Part shown: positions 1 to 5,447 of the stretch, piece after piece
How positions within the stretch are numbered: position 1 is the first letter of the stretch
Layout: each line of letters opens with the position of its first letter
DNA from: an uncultured Mycoplasma sp.
GTDB taxonomy: Bacteria; Bacillota_I; Bacilli_A; RF39; UBA660
Assembly (NCBI GenBank): GCA_947565485.1
Contig: CANOGG010000008.1
Location: 1 to 12,426, forward strand
Direction of reading: 5' to 3'
Length of the DNA: 12,426 nt
The notes under the pieces: generated by a model
What the model was told of the DNA's origin: nothing
Database searches by the model: none
Seen by the model: only the letters and a program-made list of their open reading frames with translations
Made by a program: the position numbers and the translations under genes

Positions 1-1
1 G

Positions 2-145
2 TATATATTTTATCACCCGTTTTCTAGTACACAGCATAAAAGATTAGAAAGTTTTGATAAATCAAAGCCCATTTCGCTAAAACTTTTTTTAAAAATTGTA
101 TTTTTATTTGATAGAAATATAAGTGATTTTTTAAAAGATGATTAG
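2..145 (+). CDS. XRE-type helix-turn-helix regulator, 3' end only (partial)
   Basis: An open frame enters from the left edge without a stop and ends at TAG 143-145, giving the last 47 residues of a plus-strand protein. The tail contains RLESFDKSKPISLKLFLKIV followed by NISDFLKDD. This matches the end of XRE/Cro-C1 HTH domains, where a recognition helix leads into 'rlE.gkskPSLktLlkIa.aL.vslsdll'. Ending right after the HTH is typical of small stand-alone regulators, including the controller (C) proteins of restriction-modification systems. It converges on the minus-strand restriction-endonuclease homologue at 251-970 and its stop lies inside a terminator hairpin. The HTH assignment is by pattern only. 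The start and any partner domain lie outside the window. Confidence 0.6.
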   Translation, partial: YIFYHPFSSTQHKRLESFDKSKPISLKLFLKIVFLFDRNISDFLKDD

Positions 146-165
146 TAATGCTAAACATCTTTTTT
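133..165 (+). terminator. Rho-independent terminator of the XRE-type gene
   Basis: AAAAGATG (133-140) pairs with CATCTTTT (156-163). Inside it, TTAG (142-145) pairs with CTAA (151-154) around a TAATG loop, with one A-A mismatch. A run of six T (160-165) follows on the plus strand. The TAG stop of the partial gene sits in the left arm. The reverse direction has a poorer U tract, so it mainly serves the plus strand. Confidence 0.65.
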
Positions 166-193
166 GCTGCAATAAATATTTGAATATATTATA

Positions 194-217
194 TTAAAAA
201 AAGATATATTTTTTTAA
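194..217. terminator. All-AT hairpin between convergent genes
   Basis: TTAAAAAAA (194-202) and TTTTTTTAA (209-217) form a 9-bp AT-only stem around GATATA. It lies 34 bases past the end of the minus-strand gene 251-970 and could terminate it. A stem with no GC pair is weak, so this is tentative. The rest of 146-250 holds nothing else recognisable. Confidence 0.3.
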
Positions 218-250
218 AATACACCTTTAGTATAAGAAAAAATAAATCAA

Positions 251-970
251 TTAAATTTTTATTTCATTAAAGAGTTTTAGAAAGTCTACTTCTTGAATTT
301 CAAAAAATGGCCCATGATTATAAGTTATCTCTTTATTCTCGACGTTGGGAATAAATCCGGCTTTAAAAGTTATTCTAATGTTGCCGCTGGCGATAAGCTT
401 TATTATTTCATCGGGAGTTTTTAATTTATAGAATGAGATATCATAATATTTGTAGTATTCAGTTCGACCCTCGAGTTTAGTCCACGTTTTTAAGAGAACT
501 ATATACTCGTATTTATTTTTGAGATTTTTGATTACTTGATTAAAGGGCCAGAAAACACTTTTTTCAACAGCATTGAAGCTTTTGTCACTTACTTTCAAAT
601 AAATTTTTCTTTCTTCATAACCCAGTTCTAATTTGAATATCTTACTTCCAACAAAAGTAGAACAATTGGCTTGGATGGAACTATGAAGAACTTTCGTCTT
701 GCTTTCAATAGTTGGTAGGTAGCCATAGTTTTTGAGAAGTCTTAAGGAATCATCTTTTTCATTGGGTGAGGCTTTAAAAAGACGGATATAATTACTGGTG
801 TAGTCTTTTTTGCGGCGGATTAAGATTTTAGATGAATTTTTAGGTAAAGTAATTAATTTTTTGAAAGTATATTCAATACTGTCAGGTCCCCTTCCCGCAT
901 TTTTTAGATAGCCCATTTCTTTAACTCGTAAAAATTCTTGCTTTATTTTTTCTAATTCTTCGTTTTTCAC
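251..970 (-). CDS. MvaI/BcnI-fold restriction endonuclease homologue, catalytic residues apparently lost
   Basis: The 239-residue protein matches the MvaI/BcnI restriction endonuclease family (MvaI itself is about 249 residues) over its full length, judged by aligning from memory. Shared stretches are the N-terminal 'TF.+L' (35-39), 'RLF+ASP' (63-69), 'LL+NYGY' (78-84), 'KSVFWPF' (137-143), 'EYYKYYD' (171-177), 'I..GNIRI..+.G' (193-205) and the C-terminal NHG..F (218-223). Active MvaI-type enzymes cut CCNGG-type sites with a D...ExK centre (D50, E55, K57 in MvaI). Here those positions read Asn45, Leu50 and Arg52, so cleavage is not expected. The protein may keep DNA binding or be a decaying remnant. 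No methyltransferase gene is in the window. An XRE-type gene converges on it from the left, a layout reminiscent of restriction-modification loci. The start is GTG at 968-970, with AGAAAGG ten bases upstream and an extended -10 behind it. Family confidence is good; loss of activity is inferred. Confidence 0.75.
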   Translation of the reverse strand: MKNEELEKIKQEFLRVKEMGYLKNAGRGPDSIEYTFKKLITLPKNSSKILIRRKKDYTSNYIRLFKASPNEKDDSLRLLKNYGYLPTIESKTKVLHSSIQANCSTFVGSKIFKLELGYEERKIYLKVSDKSFNAVEKSVFWPFNQVIKNLKNKYEYIVLLKTWTKLEGRTEYYKYYDISFYKLKTPDEIIKLIASGNIRITFKAGFIPNVENKEITYNHGPFFEIQEVDFLKLFNEIKI

Positions 971-980
971 TTACAACATT

Positions 981-987
981 CCTTTCT
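981..987 (-). promoter_or_regulatory. Ribosome binding site fixing a GTG start
   Basis: AGAAAGG ends 10 bases before the GTG at 968-970. No other in-frame start has such a site. Confidence 0.6.
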
Positions 988-1005
988 AATTGAAGAATGC
1001 TGTAT

Positions 1006-1014
1006 ATAATAGCA
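1006..1014 (-). promoter_or_regulatory. Extended -10 promoter of the endonuclease-like gene
   Basis: TGC-TATTAT on the minus strand, about 35 bases before the start codon. No convincing -35 is present at 17 bases; the TGn extension would compensate. Confidence 0.5.
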
Positions 1015-1118
1015 CATCGGAAGCGCGAAATTTGTCGAATCAAGGACGAGATAAGCACTTTTTTTAAGAAATTGGCAAAAAATTAGCGTTTTGAGGCGTT
1101 TTTTCGCTCGAAACATAT

Positions 1119-1166
1119 AAAAAAAGAAAGATTAATGACTCATAAGAGTAGCACTTACTTTCTTTT
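1119..1166 (-). terminator. Terminator of the pilin-like gene
   Basis: On the minus strand AAAAGAAAG (1158-1166) pairs with CTTTCTTTT (1122-1130), and a small ACTC/GAGT hairpin sits inside. T residues continue to 1119. The TAA stop at 1132-1134 lies in the internal loop. The long AT-rich internal loop makes this only moderately certain. The stretch 1020-1118 holds no other clear element. Confidence 0.4.
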
Positions 1167-1512
1167 CATCTTCTTTATATTCAAGTTTTATCTTGGCATC
1201 GTTATAATTTTTCTTCGAGTCGCTGGGGTCAGTGATGAGACCATCACTATTACCAATTAGATAATTTTTTTCAATTAAATCATTCACGGTAATAAAAGCA
1301 GTTTTAGATTCATTAAATAAGTTTAGATTATCCATCGCATAGTCCTCGGCTTGAAGTTCAATTAAGTTTTCAATTTCGGTGACGGAGGATGAACTATCAA
1401 TTGCAAAAGCGTATGATGTTTTATTAATAGTGATAAAAGCGACTATTCCTAAAAGCACCACGATAATCATTAATTCCATTTTTGTATAACCTAAATTATT
1501 TAACTTCCTCAT
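1132..1512 (-). CDS. Type IV pilin-like (pseudopilin) protein with class III leader
   Basis: A 126-residue protein beginning MRKLNNLG followed by YTKMEL and a hydrophobic helix (MIIVVLLGIVAFITI). This is the prepilin signature: a short basic leader, Gly at -1, an aromatic residue at +1 and Glu at +5, then the N-terminal transmembrane/assembly helix. A prepilin peptidase would cut after the Gly. The rest is acidic and soluble, with a region rich in Leu-Ile-Glu-Asn and an NSDGLITDPSDSKK segment resembling a pilin loop; no cysteine pair is present. In Gram-positive bacteria such proteins belong to competence (ComG) pili or other type IV filaments, but no pilus ATPase, peptidase or further pilin gene is nearby. 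The ATG at 1510-1512 is chosen over an in-frame GTG nine bases upstream because that GTG lies inside the AAGGTGG ribosome site. It has its own extended -10 promoter. Pilin-like call firm; role unknown. Confidence 0.75.
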   Translation of the reverse strand: MRKLNNLGYTKMELMIIVVLLGIVAFITINKTSYAFAIDSSSSVTEIENLIELQAEDYAMDNLNLFNESKTAFITVNDLIEKNYLIGNSDGLITDPSDSKKNYNDAKIKLEYKEDEKKVSATLMSH

Positions 1513-1516
1513 TTTA

Positions 1517-1523
1517 ACCACCT
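1517..1523 (-). promoter_or_regulatory. Ribosome binding site deciding the pilin start
   Basis: AAGGTGG lies 4 bases before ATG 1510-1512. It overlaps the alternative GTG (1519-1521), which rules that codon out. Confidence 0.65.
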
Positions 1524-1530
1524 TATTATA

Positions 1531-1539
1531 AGTATAGCA
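1531..1539 (-). promoter_or_regulatory. Extended -10 promoter of the pilin-like gene
   Basis: TGC-TATACT on the minus strand. The predicted start point is right at the ribosome site, so the leader would be only about 12 bases. A TATAAT at 1525-1530 is too close to the Shine-Dalgarno site to be preferred. Confidence 0.4.
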
Positions 1540-1544
1540 TAAAG

Positions 1545-1570
1545 AAAAAAAAGATTAAAGAATAATCTTT
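1545..1570 (-). terminator. Terminator of the DNA glycosylase gene
   Basis: AAAGATTA (minus, 1563-1570) pairs over 8 bp with TAATCTTT (1550-1557) around a 5-base loop. More T residues follow down to 1545. It lies 57 bases beyond the glycosylase stop and just ahead of the pilin promoter. Confidence 0.55.
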
Positions 1571-1626
1571 ATCTTTTGACAAAGTTTTACCATATTTTGT
1601 CTAGTGTTTTACTTTAGTTTTGACAC

Positions 1627-2139
1627 TTATTTGATATTTTTTAAAACTTGGTAAGCTTCTTCTAAGTCAGCAAGACAAAATTTTGCATTAGCCGGACTTG
1701 TACTGGGAAGGCTAATTAAGGGAATATTATATTTATCTTTAAAAAATCGCTGATACAGGTTATAGGCAGTCTTGCCATCAAAGGCAATCACTTTTATGTT
1801 AGCAACAGCAAAGATTTCGTCTAAGTTACTGGGGGTGACATTTTTGATGGAAGCATCACTACTAGCTTGGATAGCACATTTGCTACATACATCATAAAGG
1901 GCAATTTGATGATGGGATAAAAATTCTTTCTTCTCTTCTATATTTTGAGGTACTTCTTCATTAAAGGTATGGGCTAGAACTTGCCAAAATCTATTTTGAG
2001 GATGGGAGTAATAAAAACCTACTTCTCGGGATTTGATACTGGGAAAACTACCTAAAATTAGAATTTTAGAGTCTTTGTGATAAAATGGTTTTAGAGGGTG
2101 TTCTAGAGTATGGAATTTATTTTGAGGGTTTATTTTCAT
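1627..2139 (-). CDS. DNA-deoxyinosine / uracil-type DNA glycosylase (UDG superfamily, family-6-like)
   Basis: A 170-residue, single-domain member of the uracil-DNA glycosylase superfamily, closest by pattern to the hypoxanthine (deoxyinosine) glycosylases. It would remove deaminated bases from DNA as the first step of base excision repair in the cytoplasm. The first motif is ILILGSFPSIKSREVGFYY (26-44), followed by HPQNRFW (46-52), the family's signature. A middle motif YDVCSKCAIQASSDASIKN (82-100) matches the 'DV...c.r.gS.D..I' block, and the C-terminal LPSTSPAN (144-151) is the second superfamily motif near the minor groove. The length is normal for the family. Four Cys are present but not arranged as an iron-sulfur site. 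It has a TGCTATAAT promoter and AAAGGA ribosome site in front and a terminator behind, so it appears monocistronic. Substrate preference (I, U or both) cannot be read from the sequence. Confidence 0.85.
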   Translation of the reverse strand: MKINPQNKFHTLEHPLKPFYHKDSKILILGSFPSIKSREVGFYYSHPQNRFWQVLAHTFNEEVPQNIEEKKEFLSHHQIALYDVCSKCAIQASSDASIKNVTPSNLDEIFAVANIKVIAFDGKTAYNLYQRFFKDKYNIPLISLPSTSPANAKFCLADLEEAYQVLKNIK

Positions 2140-2164
2140 TTTAAGGTTCTTCCTTTCTTTTTAT

Positions 2165-2173
2165 ATTATAGCA
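2165..2173 (-). promoter_or_regulatory. Extended -10 promoter of the glycosylase gene
   Basis: TGC-TATAAT on the minus strand, 25 bases before the start codon. No good -35 at the right spacing. AAAGGA (2150-2155) serves as ribosome site. Confidence 0.6.
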
Positions 2174-2193
2174 TTAAATAATTATTAAATGTG

Positions 2194-2226
2194 AAAAAAA
2201 AGATAAGTTTTTTATTTCTTATCTTT
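2194..2226 (-). terminator. Terminator of the NfeD/SPFH operon
   Basis: On the minus strand AAAGATAAG (2218-2226) pairs over 9 bp with CTTATCTTT (2199-2207), and a run of T continues to 2194. The TAA stop of the SPFH gene (2212-2214) lies in the loop, so the hairpin overlaps the end of the coding region. Confidence 0.8.
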
Positions 2227-3099
2227 GAGACTCTCGGCAATTGTAGAACCAAAAGTGGCTATATCGCTTAAATTTGAGGGAACAATAAGTTTAGTTGATT
2301 GGCCATCGGCAAGCTTGGCTAAAGTTTCATAACTCTTAAGGGTTAGAACACTACTATCAGCTTTAGCAGCTTTTAATAATTCAATACCCTTAGCCTCGGC
2401 TTCTTTTCTTTTTAACATAGCTTCCGCTTCACCTTCAGCAATTTTTATTTTACTTTCTTTTTCAGCTTCAGCACGAAGAATAGCACTTTCTTTTTCACCT
2501 TCAGCGATTAAGATACTACTTTTCTTCTCACCTTCAGCTTGAAGAATTTTTTCGCGACGTTCACGTTCCGCACGCATTTGTTTTTCCATAGCTTCTTGGA
2601 TGTCTCGTGGTGGTAAAATATTTTTTACTTCAACACGGTTTACCTTGATACCCCATGGGTCAGTTGCTTCATCTAGAATAGCACGCATTTTACTATTGAT
2701 GATATCACGACTAGTTAGAGTCTGGTCGAGTTCTAACTCGCCGATTATGTTCCTTAGAGTTGTTGCAGTTAAATTTTCAATAGCACTAATAGGTGTTTCA
2801 ACACCATAGGTATATAATTTAGAATCAGTTATTTGAAAGTATACAACGGTATCGATTTGCATTGTAACATTATCTTTCGTGATAACTGGTTGAGGATCAA
2901 AATCCTTCACTATCTCCTTTAAACTTACAATTTTAGCGACACGGTCGATAAATGGTATCTTGAAATGAAGACCATTATTCCAAGTGGCATAGTAGCTTCC
3001 TACCCTTTCAATAACATACGCTTTTGCTTGTGGTACAATTTTAATATTAGGTATAACAATAATAGCGACTAATATTAAAATGGCAATAAAAATTTCCAT
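2212..3099 (-). CDS. SPFH/Band 7 stomatin-like membrane scaffold protein (QmcA-type)
   Basis: A 295-residue protein with one N-terminal membrane helix (2-18), then an SPFH domain (about 20-170) with the typical NIKIVPQAKAYVIERVG opening, GLHFKIPF (43-50), ITKDNVTMQID (73-83), YGVE (98-101) and the ...NILPPRDIQEAMEKQM junction (160-175). A long charged helix follows (176-245) made of 11-residue repeats, then a C-terminal helical tail. Such proteins form large membrane-bound cages or microdomains that organise membrane proteins and proteases. The start overlaps the stop of the upstream NfeD gene (TAATG at 3097-3101), so the two are translationally coupled. NfeD/SPFH pairs are a widely conserved operon and the products are thought to act together. 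The operon ends in a hairpin that includes this gene's stop. Family assignment is very secure; the specific partner is unknown. Confidence 0.93.
   Translation of the reverse strand: MEIFIAILILVAIIVIPNIKIVPQAKAYVIERVGSYYATWNNGLHFKIPFIDRVAKIVSLKEIVKDFDPQPVITKDNVTMQIDTVVYFQITDSKLYTYGVETPISAIENLTATTLRNIIGELELDQTLTSRDIINSKMRAILDEATDPWGIKVNRVEVKNILPPRDIQEAMEKQMRAERERREKILQAEGEKKSSILIAEGEKESAILRAEAEKESKIKIAEGEAEAMLKRKEAEAKGIELLKAAKADSSVLTLKSYETLAKLADGQSTKLIVPSNLSDIATFGSTIAESLKDKK
2407..2571 (-). repeat. Five in-frame 33-base (11-residue) coiled-coil repeats
   Basis: Residues 177-231 of the SPFH protein split into five 11-residue units: AERERREKILQ, AEGEKKSSILI, AEGEKESAILR, AEAEKESKIKI and AEGEAEAMLKR. 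This hendecad pattern, visible directly, produces the long nearly straight helix of the stomatin family. At DNA level it is an imperfect 33-base tandem repeat that could change copy number by slippage. Confidence 0.8.
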
Positions 3100-3524
3100 T
3101 ACTCCTCACCCTTTCTGACACAGAGTTTTACGCCTTCTACTCTTTCCACAATAATTCTTGTCCCTTCTGTGATTTTTTGGTCACTTATGGCACTCCATCT
3201 TTTGCCATCAACTTTTACTTCGCCAACTTTTAGTTTACTGATTTCCTCAGTAACTAAGCCTTCCATGCCAATGACACGGTCGAGATTGGTTTTGACGTCT
3301 TTGCGAGCAAATTTTTTTAGGAGTATAGGCCTTGTAATTATCATAAGTAAGAGTCCTAAGGCAACAAAGATGATAAATAAAATACAAAAGGAGTCAATTA
3401 CAAATGATAAGAAGAGACTTACAAGACCACTGGCGATAAACCAAATACTAACGAGATTAATAGTCATAGCCTCTAGTATAGCAAGTAAAATTACAATAAT
3501 TAGCCATAAAATCCACATATCCAT
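3099..3524 (-). CDS. NfeD-family membrane protein (short form with OB-fold)
   Basis: A 141-residue protein, the short NfeD type without the ClpP-like protease domain. Hydrophobic segments at about 2-20, 24-42 and 48-68 form the membrane part. Residues from about 80 to the end have the NfeD OB-fold pattern: VIGMEGLV, KVGEVKVDGKRWSAISD, ITEGTRIIVERVEGVKLCVRK. These proteins sit in the membrane and pair with SPFH proteins, as here where the next gene starts inside its stop. I chose the ATG at 3522-3524: AGGTGAT (3529-3535), an exact match to the anti-Shine-Dalgarno sequence, is best spaced for it. The upstream in-frame ATG 3528-3530 and GTG 3531-3533 fall within that site. A downstream ATG (3516-3518) is possible but too far. 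Family secure. Confidence 0.9.
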   Translation of the reverse strand: MDMWILWLIIVILLAILEAMTINLVSIWFIASGLVSLFLSFVIDSFCILFIIFVALGLLLMIITRPILLKKFARKDVKTNLDRVIGMEGLVTEEISKLKVGEVKVDGKRWSAISDQKITEGTRIIVERVEGVKLCVRKGEE

Positions 3525-3528
3525 ATAC

Positions 3529-3535
3529 ATCACCT
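3529..3535 (-). promoter_or_regulatory. Ribosome binding site deciding the NfeD start
   Basis: AGGTGAT, four bases before ATG 3522-3524. It overlaps two upstream in-frame start codons and so argues against both. Confidence 0.6.
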
Positions 3536-3545
3536 ACCTAGTTTA

Positions 3546-3551
3546 ATTATA
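3546..3551 (-). promoter_or_regulatory. -10 of the NfeD/SPFH operon
   Basis: TATAAT on the minus strand, 22 bases before the start codon. It lacks the TGn extension seen at the other promoters and a good -35. The upstream space is taken by the terminator of the preceding gene. Confidence 0.45.
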
Positions 3552-3563
3552 CGACAAATTTTT

Positions 3564-3592
3564 AAAAAAAGATACTTTATTTAAGTATCTTT
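3564..3592 (-). terminator. Terminator of the small gene 3591-3902
   Basis: A 10-bp stem, AAAGATACTT (minus, 3583-3592) with AAGTATCTTT (3568-3577), a 5-base loop and further T residues to 3564. The stem begins within the TAA stop codon of the gene. Confidence 0.8.
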
Positions 3593-3902
3593 AGCGAAGA
3601 CATGCTTTATTTTCTCTTTGGACACGACTAGCAACACCATATTTTAATGATAGTTCTTCATATTGTTTTCTTAGCATTTCTAATTCAACATTAGCACATT
3701 TTACATAAGTATCAATACCAGCTTTTTTAAGAGCAACCATAGTCACCCATAACTGTTTTTTTAGATTACTTACGATAATGCTTAACTCATCACTTGTTTT
3801 GCTAGAGTAGAGATTAAAGTAGTGGTCTAACACTTCTAAATGTAACTCCTCTTCATTCTTTTTTGGCATTACTGCCGATTTTGTTCCAACGAAATTATTC
3901 AT
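3591..3902 (-). CDS. Small cytoplasmic protein of unknown function
   Basis: A 103-residue protein that I do not recognise. It begins MNNFVGTKSAVMPKKNEEEL and then appears all-helical: about 18-33 (acidic, aromatic), 37-61 (amphipathic, with VSNLKKQLWVTMVALKK), and 64-89 (TYVKCANVELEMLRKQYEEL, coiled-coil-like). The tail is basic. There is no signal peptide, membrane helix or metal-binding cysteine set (two isolated Cys). An earlier in-frame ATG at 3960-3962 is rejected because the consensus promoter (3934-3962) lies inside that extension. The ATG at 3900-3902 has a G-rich ribosome site. The gene stands alone between its own promoter and terminator. The strength of those signals suggests a well-expressed housekeeping or adaptor-like role, which is inference only. 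Confidence 0.7.
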   Translation of the reverse strand: MNNFVGTKSAVMPKKNEEELHLEVLDHYFNLYSSKTSDELSIIVSNLKKQLWVTMVALKKAGIDTYVKCANVELEMLRKQYEELSLKYGVASRVQRENKACLR

Positions 3903-3906
3903 TGTA

Positions 3907-3916
3907 CCCCCCTTTT
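3907..3916 (-). promoter_or_regulatory. G-rich ribosome binding site
   Basis: AAAAGGGGGG, four bases before ATG 3900-3902. The run of six G is unusual in this AT-rich sequence. It supports the short form of the protein. Confidence 0.6.
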
Positions 3917-3933
3917 CTTCTTTCATGTTTATA

Positions 3934-3962
3934 ATTATAGCATAAAAGTAAAATTTTGTCAA
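3934..3962 (-). promoter_or_regulatory. Consensus sigma-A promoter of the small gene
   Basis: TTGACA (3957-3962), a 17-base spacer ending in TGC, and TATAAT (3934-3939). This is a full consensus at both hexamers plus the extended -10, the strongest promoter in the window. Confidence 0.85.
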
Positions 3963-4014
3963 GTTTTTTAGTTTTTAGTTGACTTTTTTGCATTTTTTTG
4001 ATTTTTTATGGAGG

Positions 4015-5313
4015 CTAATTAGAAACTTTCTCGTCTTCTTCTTTTAATTCAGTGAAAAGATGCGCCATCGTGGGATTATTATGAGTAAGTTTTTTGATGC
4101 TTAAGTCTTCGGCTTTATTATTAGCGAGGCGAAGATTGTTTTCGCTGGATATTAAAGCGTCTTTTATTTTGCCTAAATGGTCAATAGTTTTATCAATTTC
4201 TTCAATGGCTTTTTTAAATTTATCACTGGCGAGGCGATAATTTCGCGCAAAACTTTCTTTAAAGGCATTCATGTTATCTTCAAAGTGAGCAATATCGAGA
4301 TTTTGATTATGGATTGTTTGGAGTTCTTTTTTATAGGCTAAAGAATTGAGAGACATATTTCGAATAAGGGTGATAAGAGGAATAAAGAATTGAGGTCTGA
4401 TAACATACATTTTGGCATATTTATGAGAAACATCGACAATACCTTGATTATAGTAATCGTTATCATTTTCTAGAAGAGAGACTAAAACGGCATATTCACA
4501 ATTTTTTTCGTGACGGTCTTTGTCTAGTTCTTTAAAAAAATCCTCATTTTTGTGTTTGGTCGCGGTTGCATCGAGTTCATTTTTCATTTCAAACATAATA
4601 GAGACAAGCTCGGTTCCCTCGGCATCATAATCACGGAAAATAAAGTCACCTTTAGAACCTGTCTTGGCATCGTTATCTTTTTCAAAGTAGGCGTTTGGAA
4701 ATAAAGGACGAAGTTTGTTAAATTCATTACTACAATGGACTTCTAGAGATTCGCCGACCATTTTGGTTGATTGGCGGGCTTTTAAGTCACGATAGTAGGA
4801 AATTTGTTCATCACGGACTTTGATTTTTTCTTCATAGTTTTCTTTGAGGTTTTTCTCTTTTAAGAAAAATTCATTCTTGTTCGCTTCAATTTTATTTTGA
4901 AGATTATTTATTTCTTGTTCTTTCGTAGAAAGTGCATCTTTAAGGGCAAGTTTGGCTTCAGTTTCTTTTTGTTTTAAAGCATTTTCAAGATTAGCTATAG
5001 TGAGAGTTTTAGTGTTTAGTTCATCTTTGTAGGTTTGTTCTAATTTATGCGTAGCTTGTTCTTCTTTTGCTTTTAACTCGGAGTTTAATTTAGTTATCTC
5101 AATTTCTTTGGCACTAAGTCTTGCTTCATAGGTCTTTTTAAGATTAGCCTCGGCTAATAAAGAGGCATTTTTAGAGGCAGTTTCAAAATCTTTTTGGCGA
5201 GCGGTTAATTCTTTGGTAAATTCGGTATCGCGAATTTGACGAGCAATACTTTCATAGTCAGTTTCTGCGATTTGGAAAATAGTTCCACATTTGGGACATT
5301 TTATTTCATTCAT
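4015..5313 (-). CDS. DUF2130 family coiled-coil protein with PD-(D/E)XK-like core
   Basis: A 432-residue protein with the layout of the DUF2130 (COG4487) family. A short N-terminal CPKCG knuckle (6-10) is followed by a long charged coiled coil (about 20-180), the conserved domain (about 181-330) and a C-terminal helical tail. The domain opens with KMVGESLEVHCSNEFNKL (184-201). It carries GSKGDFIFRD (219-228), IMFEMKNE (239-246), and the block VIRPQFFIPLITLIRN (304-319). The spaced Asp223 and Glu242-x-Lys244 look like a PD-(D/E)XK nuclease centre, with Glu188 as a possible extra ligand. Nuclease activity is inferred and biochemical function is not settled as far as I know. It has its own promoter. 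No terminator hairpin was seen downstream in 3963-4014, only T-rich runs, and the next promoter starts there. The stop is TAG. Confidence 0.85.
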   Translation of the reverse strand: MNEIKCPKCGTIFQIAETDYESIARQIRDTEFTKELTARQKDFETASKNASLLAEANLKKTYEARLSAKEIEITKLNSELKAKEEQATHKLEQTYKDELNTKTLTIANLENALKQKETEAKLALKDALSTKEQEINNLQNKIEANKNEFFLKEKNLKENYEEKIKVRDEQISYYRDLKARQSTKMVGESLEVHCSNEFNKLRPLFPNAYFEKDNDAKTGSKGDFIFRDYDAEGTELVSIMFEMKNELDATATKHKNEDFFKELDKDRHEKNCEYAVLVSLLENDNDYYNQGIVDVSHKYAKMYVIRPQFFIPLITLIRNMSLNSLAYKKELQTIHNQNLDIAHFEDNMNAFKESFARNYRLASDKFKKAIEEIDKTIDHLGKIKDALISSENNLRLANNKAEDLSIKKLTHNNPTMAHLFTELKEEDEKVSN

Positions 5314-5337
5314 AGTTATTTATCCTTTCTTCTTTTT

Positions 5338-5366
5338 ATTATAACATTAAAAAATATTAAAATCAA
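5338..5366 (-). promoter_or_regulatory. Promoter of the DUF2130 gene
   Basis: TTGATT (5361-5366), 17-base spacer ending in TGT, TATAAT (5338-5343). AAAGGA lies 9 bases before the ATG. A perfect 12-base palindrome, AAACATATGTTT (5365-5376), overlaps the upstream edge of the -35. Confidence 0.7.
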
Positions 5367-5422
5367 ACATATGTTTAGTTTCTTTAAAAATATTTTTTGT
5401 TAAGCATTTCGTATAGCAATTT

Positions 5423-5447
5423 AAAAAAGCTTGTTTTAAGCTTTTTT
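5423..5447 (-). terminator. Terminator of ileS
   Basis: A perfect 10-bp stem, AAAAAAGCTT with AAGCTTTTTT, around a 5-base loop. The TAA stop of ileS (5436-5438) lies in it. The symmetry could let it act in both directions. Confidence 0.75.

Noticed and set aside
251..970. Active MvaI-type restriction enzyme
   Set aside because: The aligned catalytic Asp, Glu and Lys are replaced by Asn, Leu and Arg, and no partner methyltransferase is visible, so activity is not claimed.
1086..1110. GCG...CGC and direct GCGTTTT repeats downstream of the pilin gene
   Set aside because: They give only 3-4 bp stems with long loops; the AAAAGAAAG/CTTTCTTTT pair nearer the stop is a better terminator candidate.
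2407..2571. 33-base tandem repeat as a possible CRISPR or satellite
   Set aside because: It is in frame and encodes the hendecad coiled coil of the SPFH protein; there are no unique spacers.
3169..3546. Plus-strand open frame of 125 codons opposite NfeD
   Set aside because: Antisense to a well-recognised NfeD gene; composition is typical of a reverse-strand shadow.
3903..3962. 20-residue extension of the small unknown protein
   Set aside because: The consensus -35/-10 promoter lies within it, so it cannot be in the transcript.
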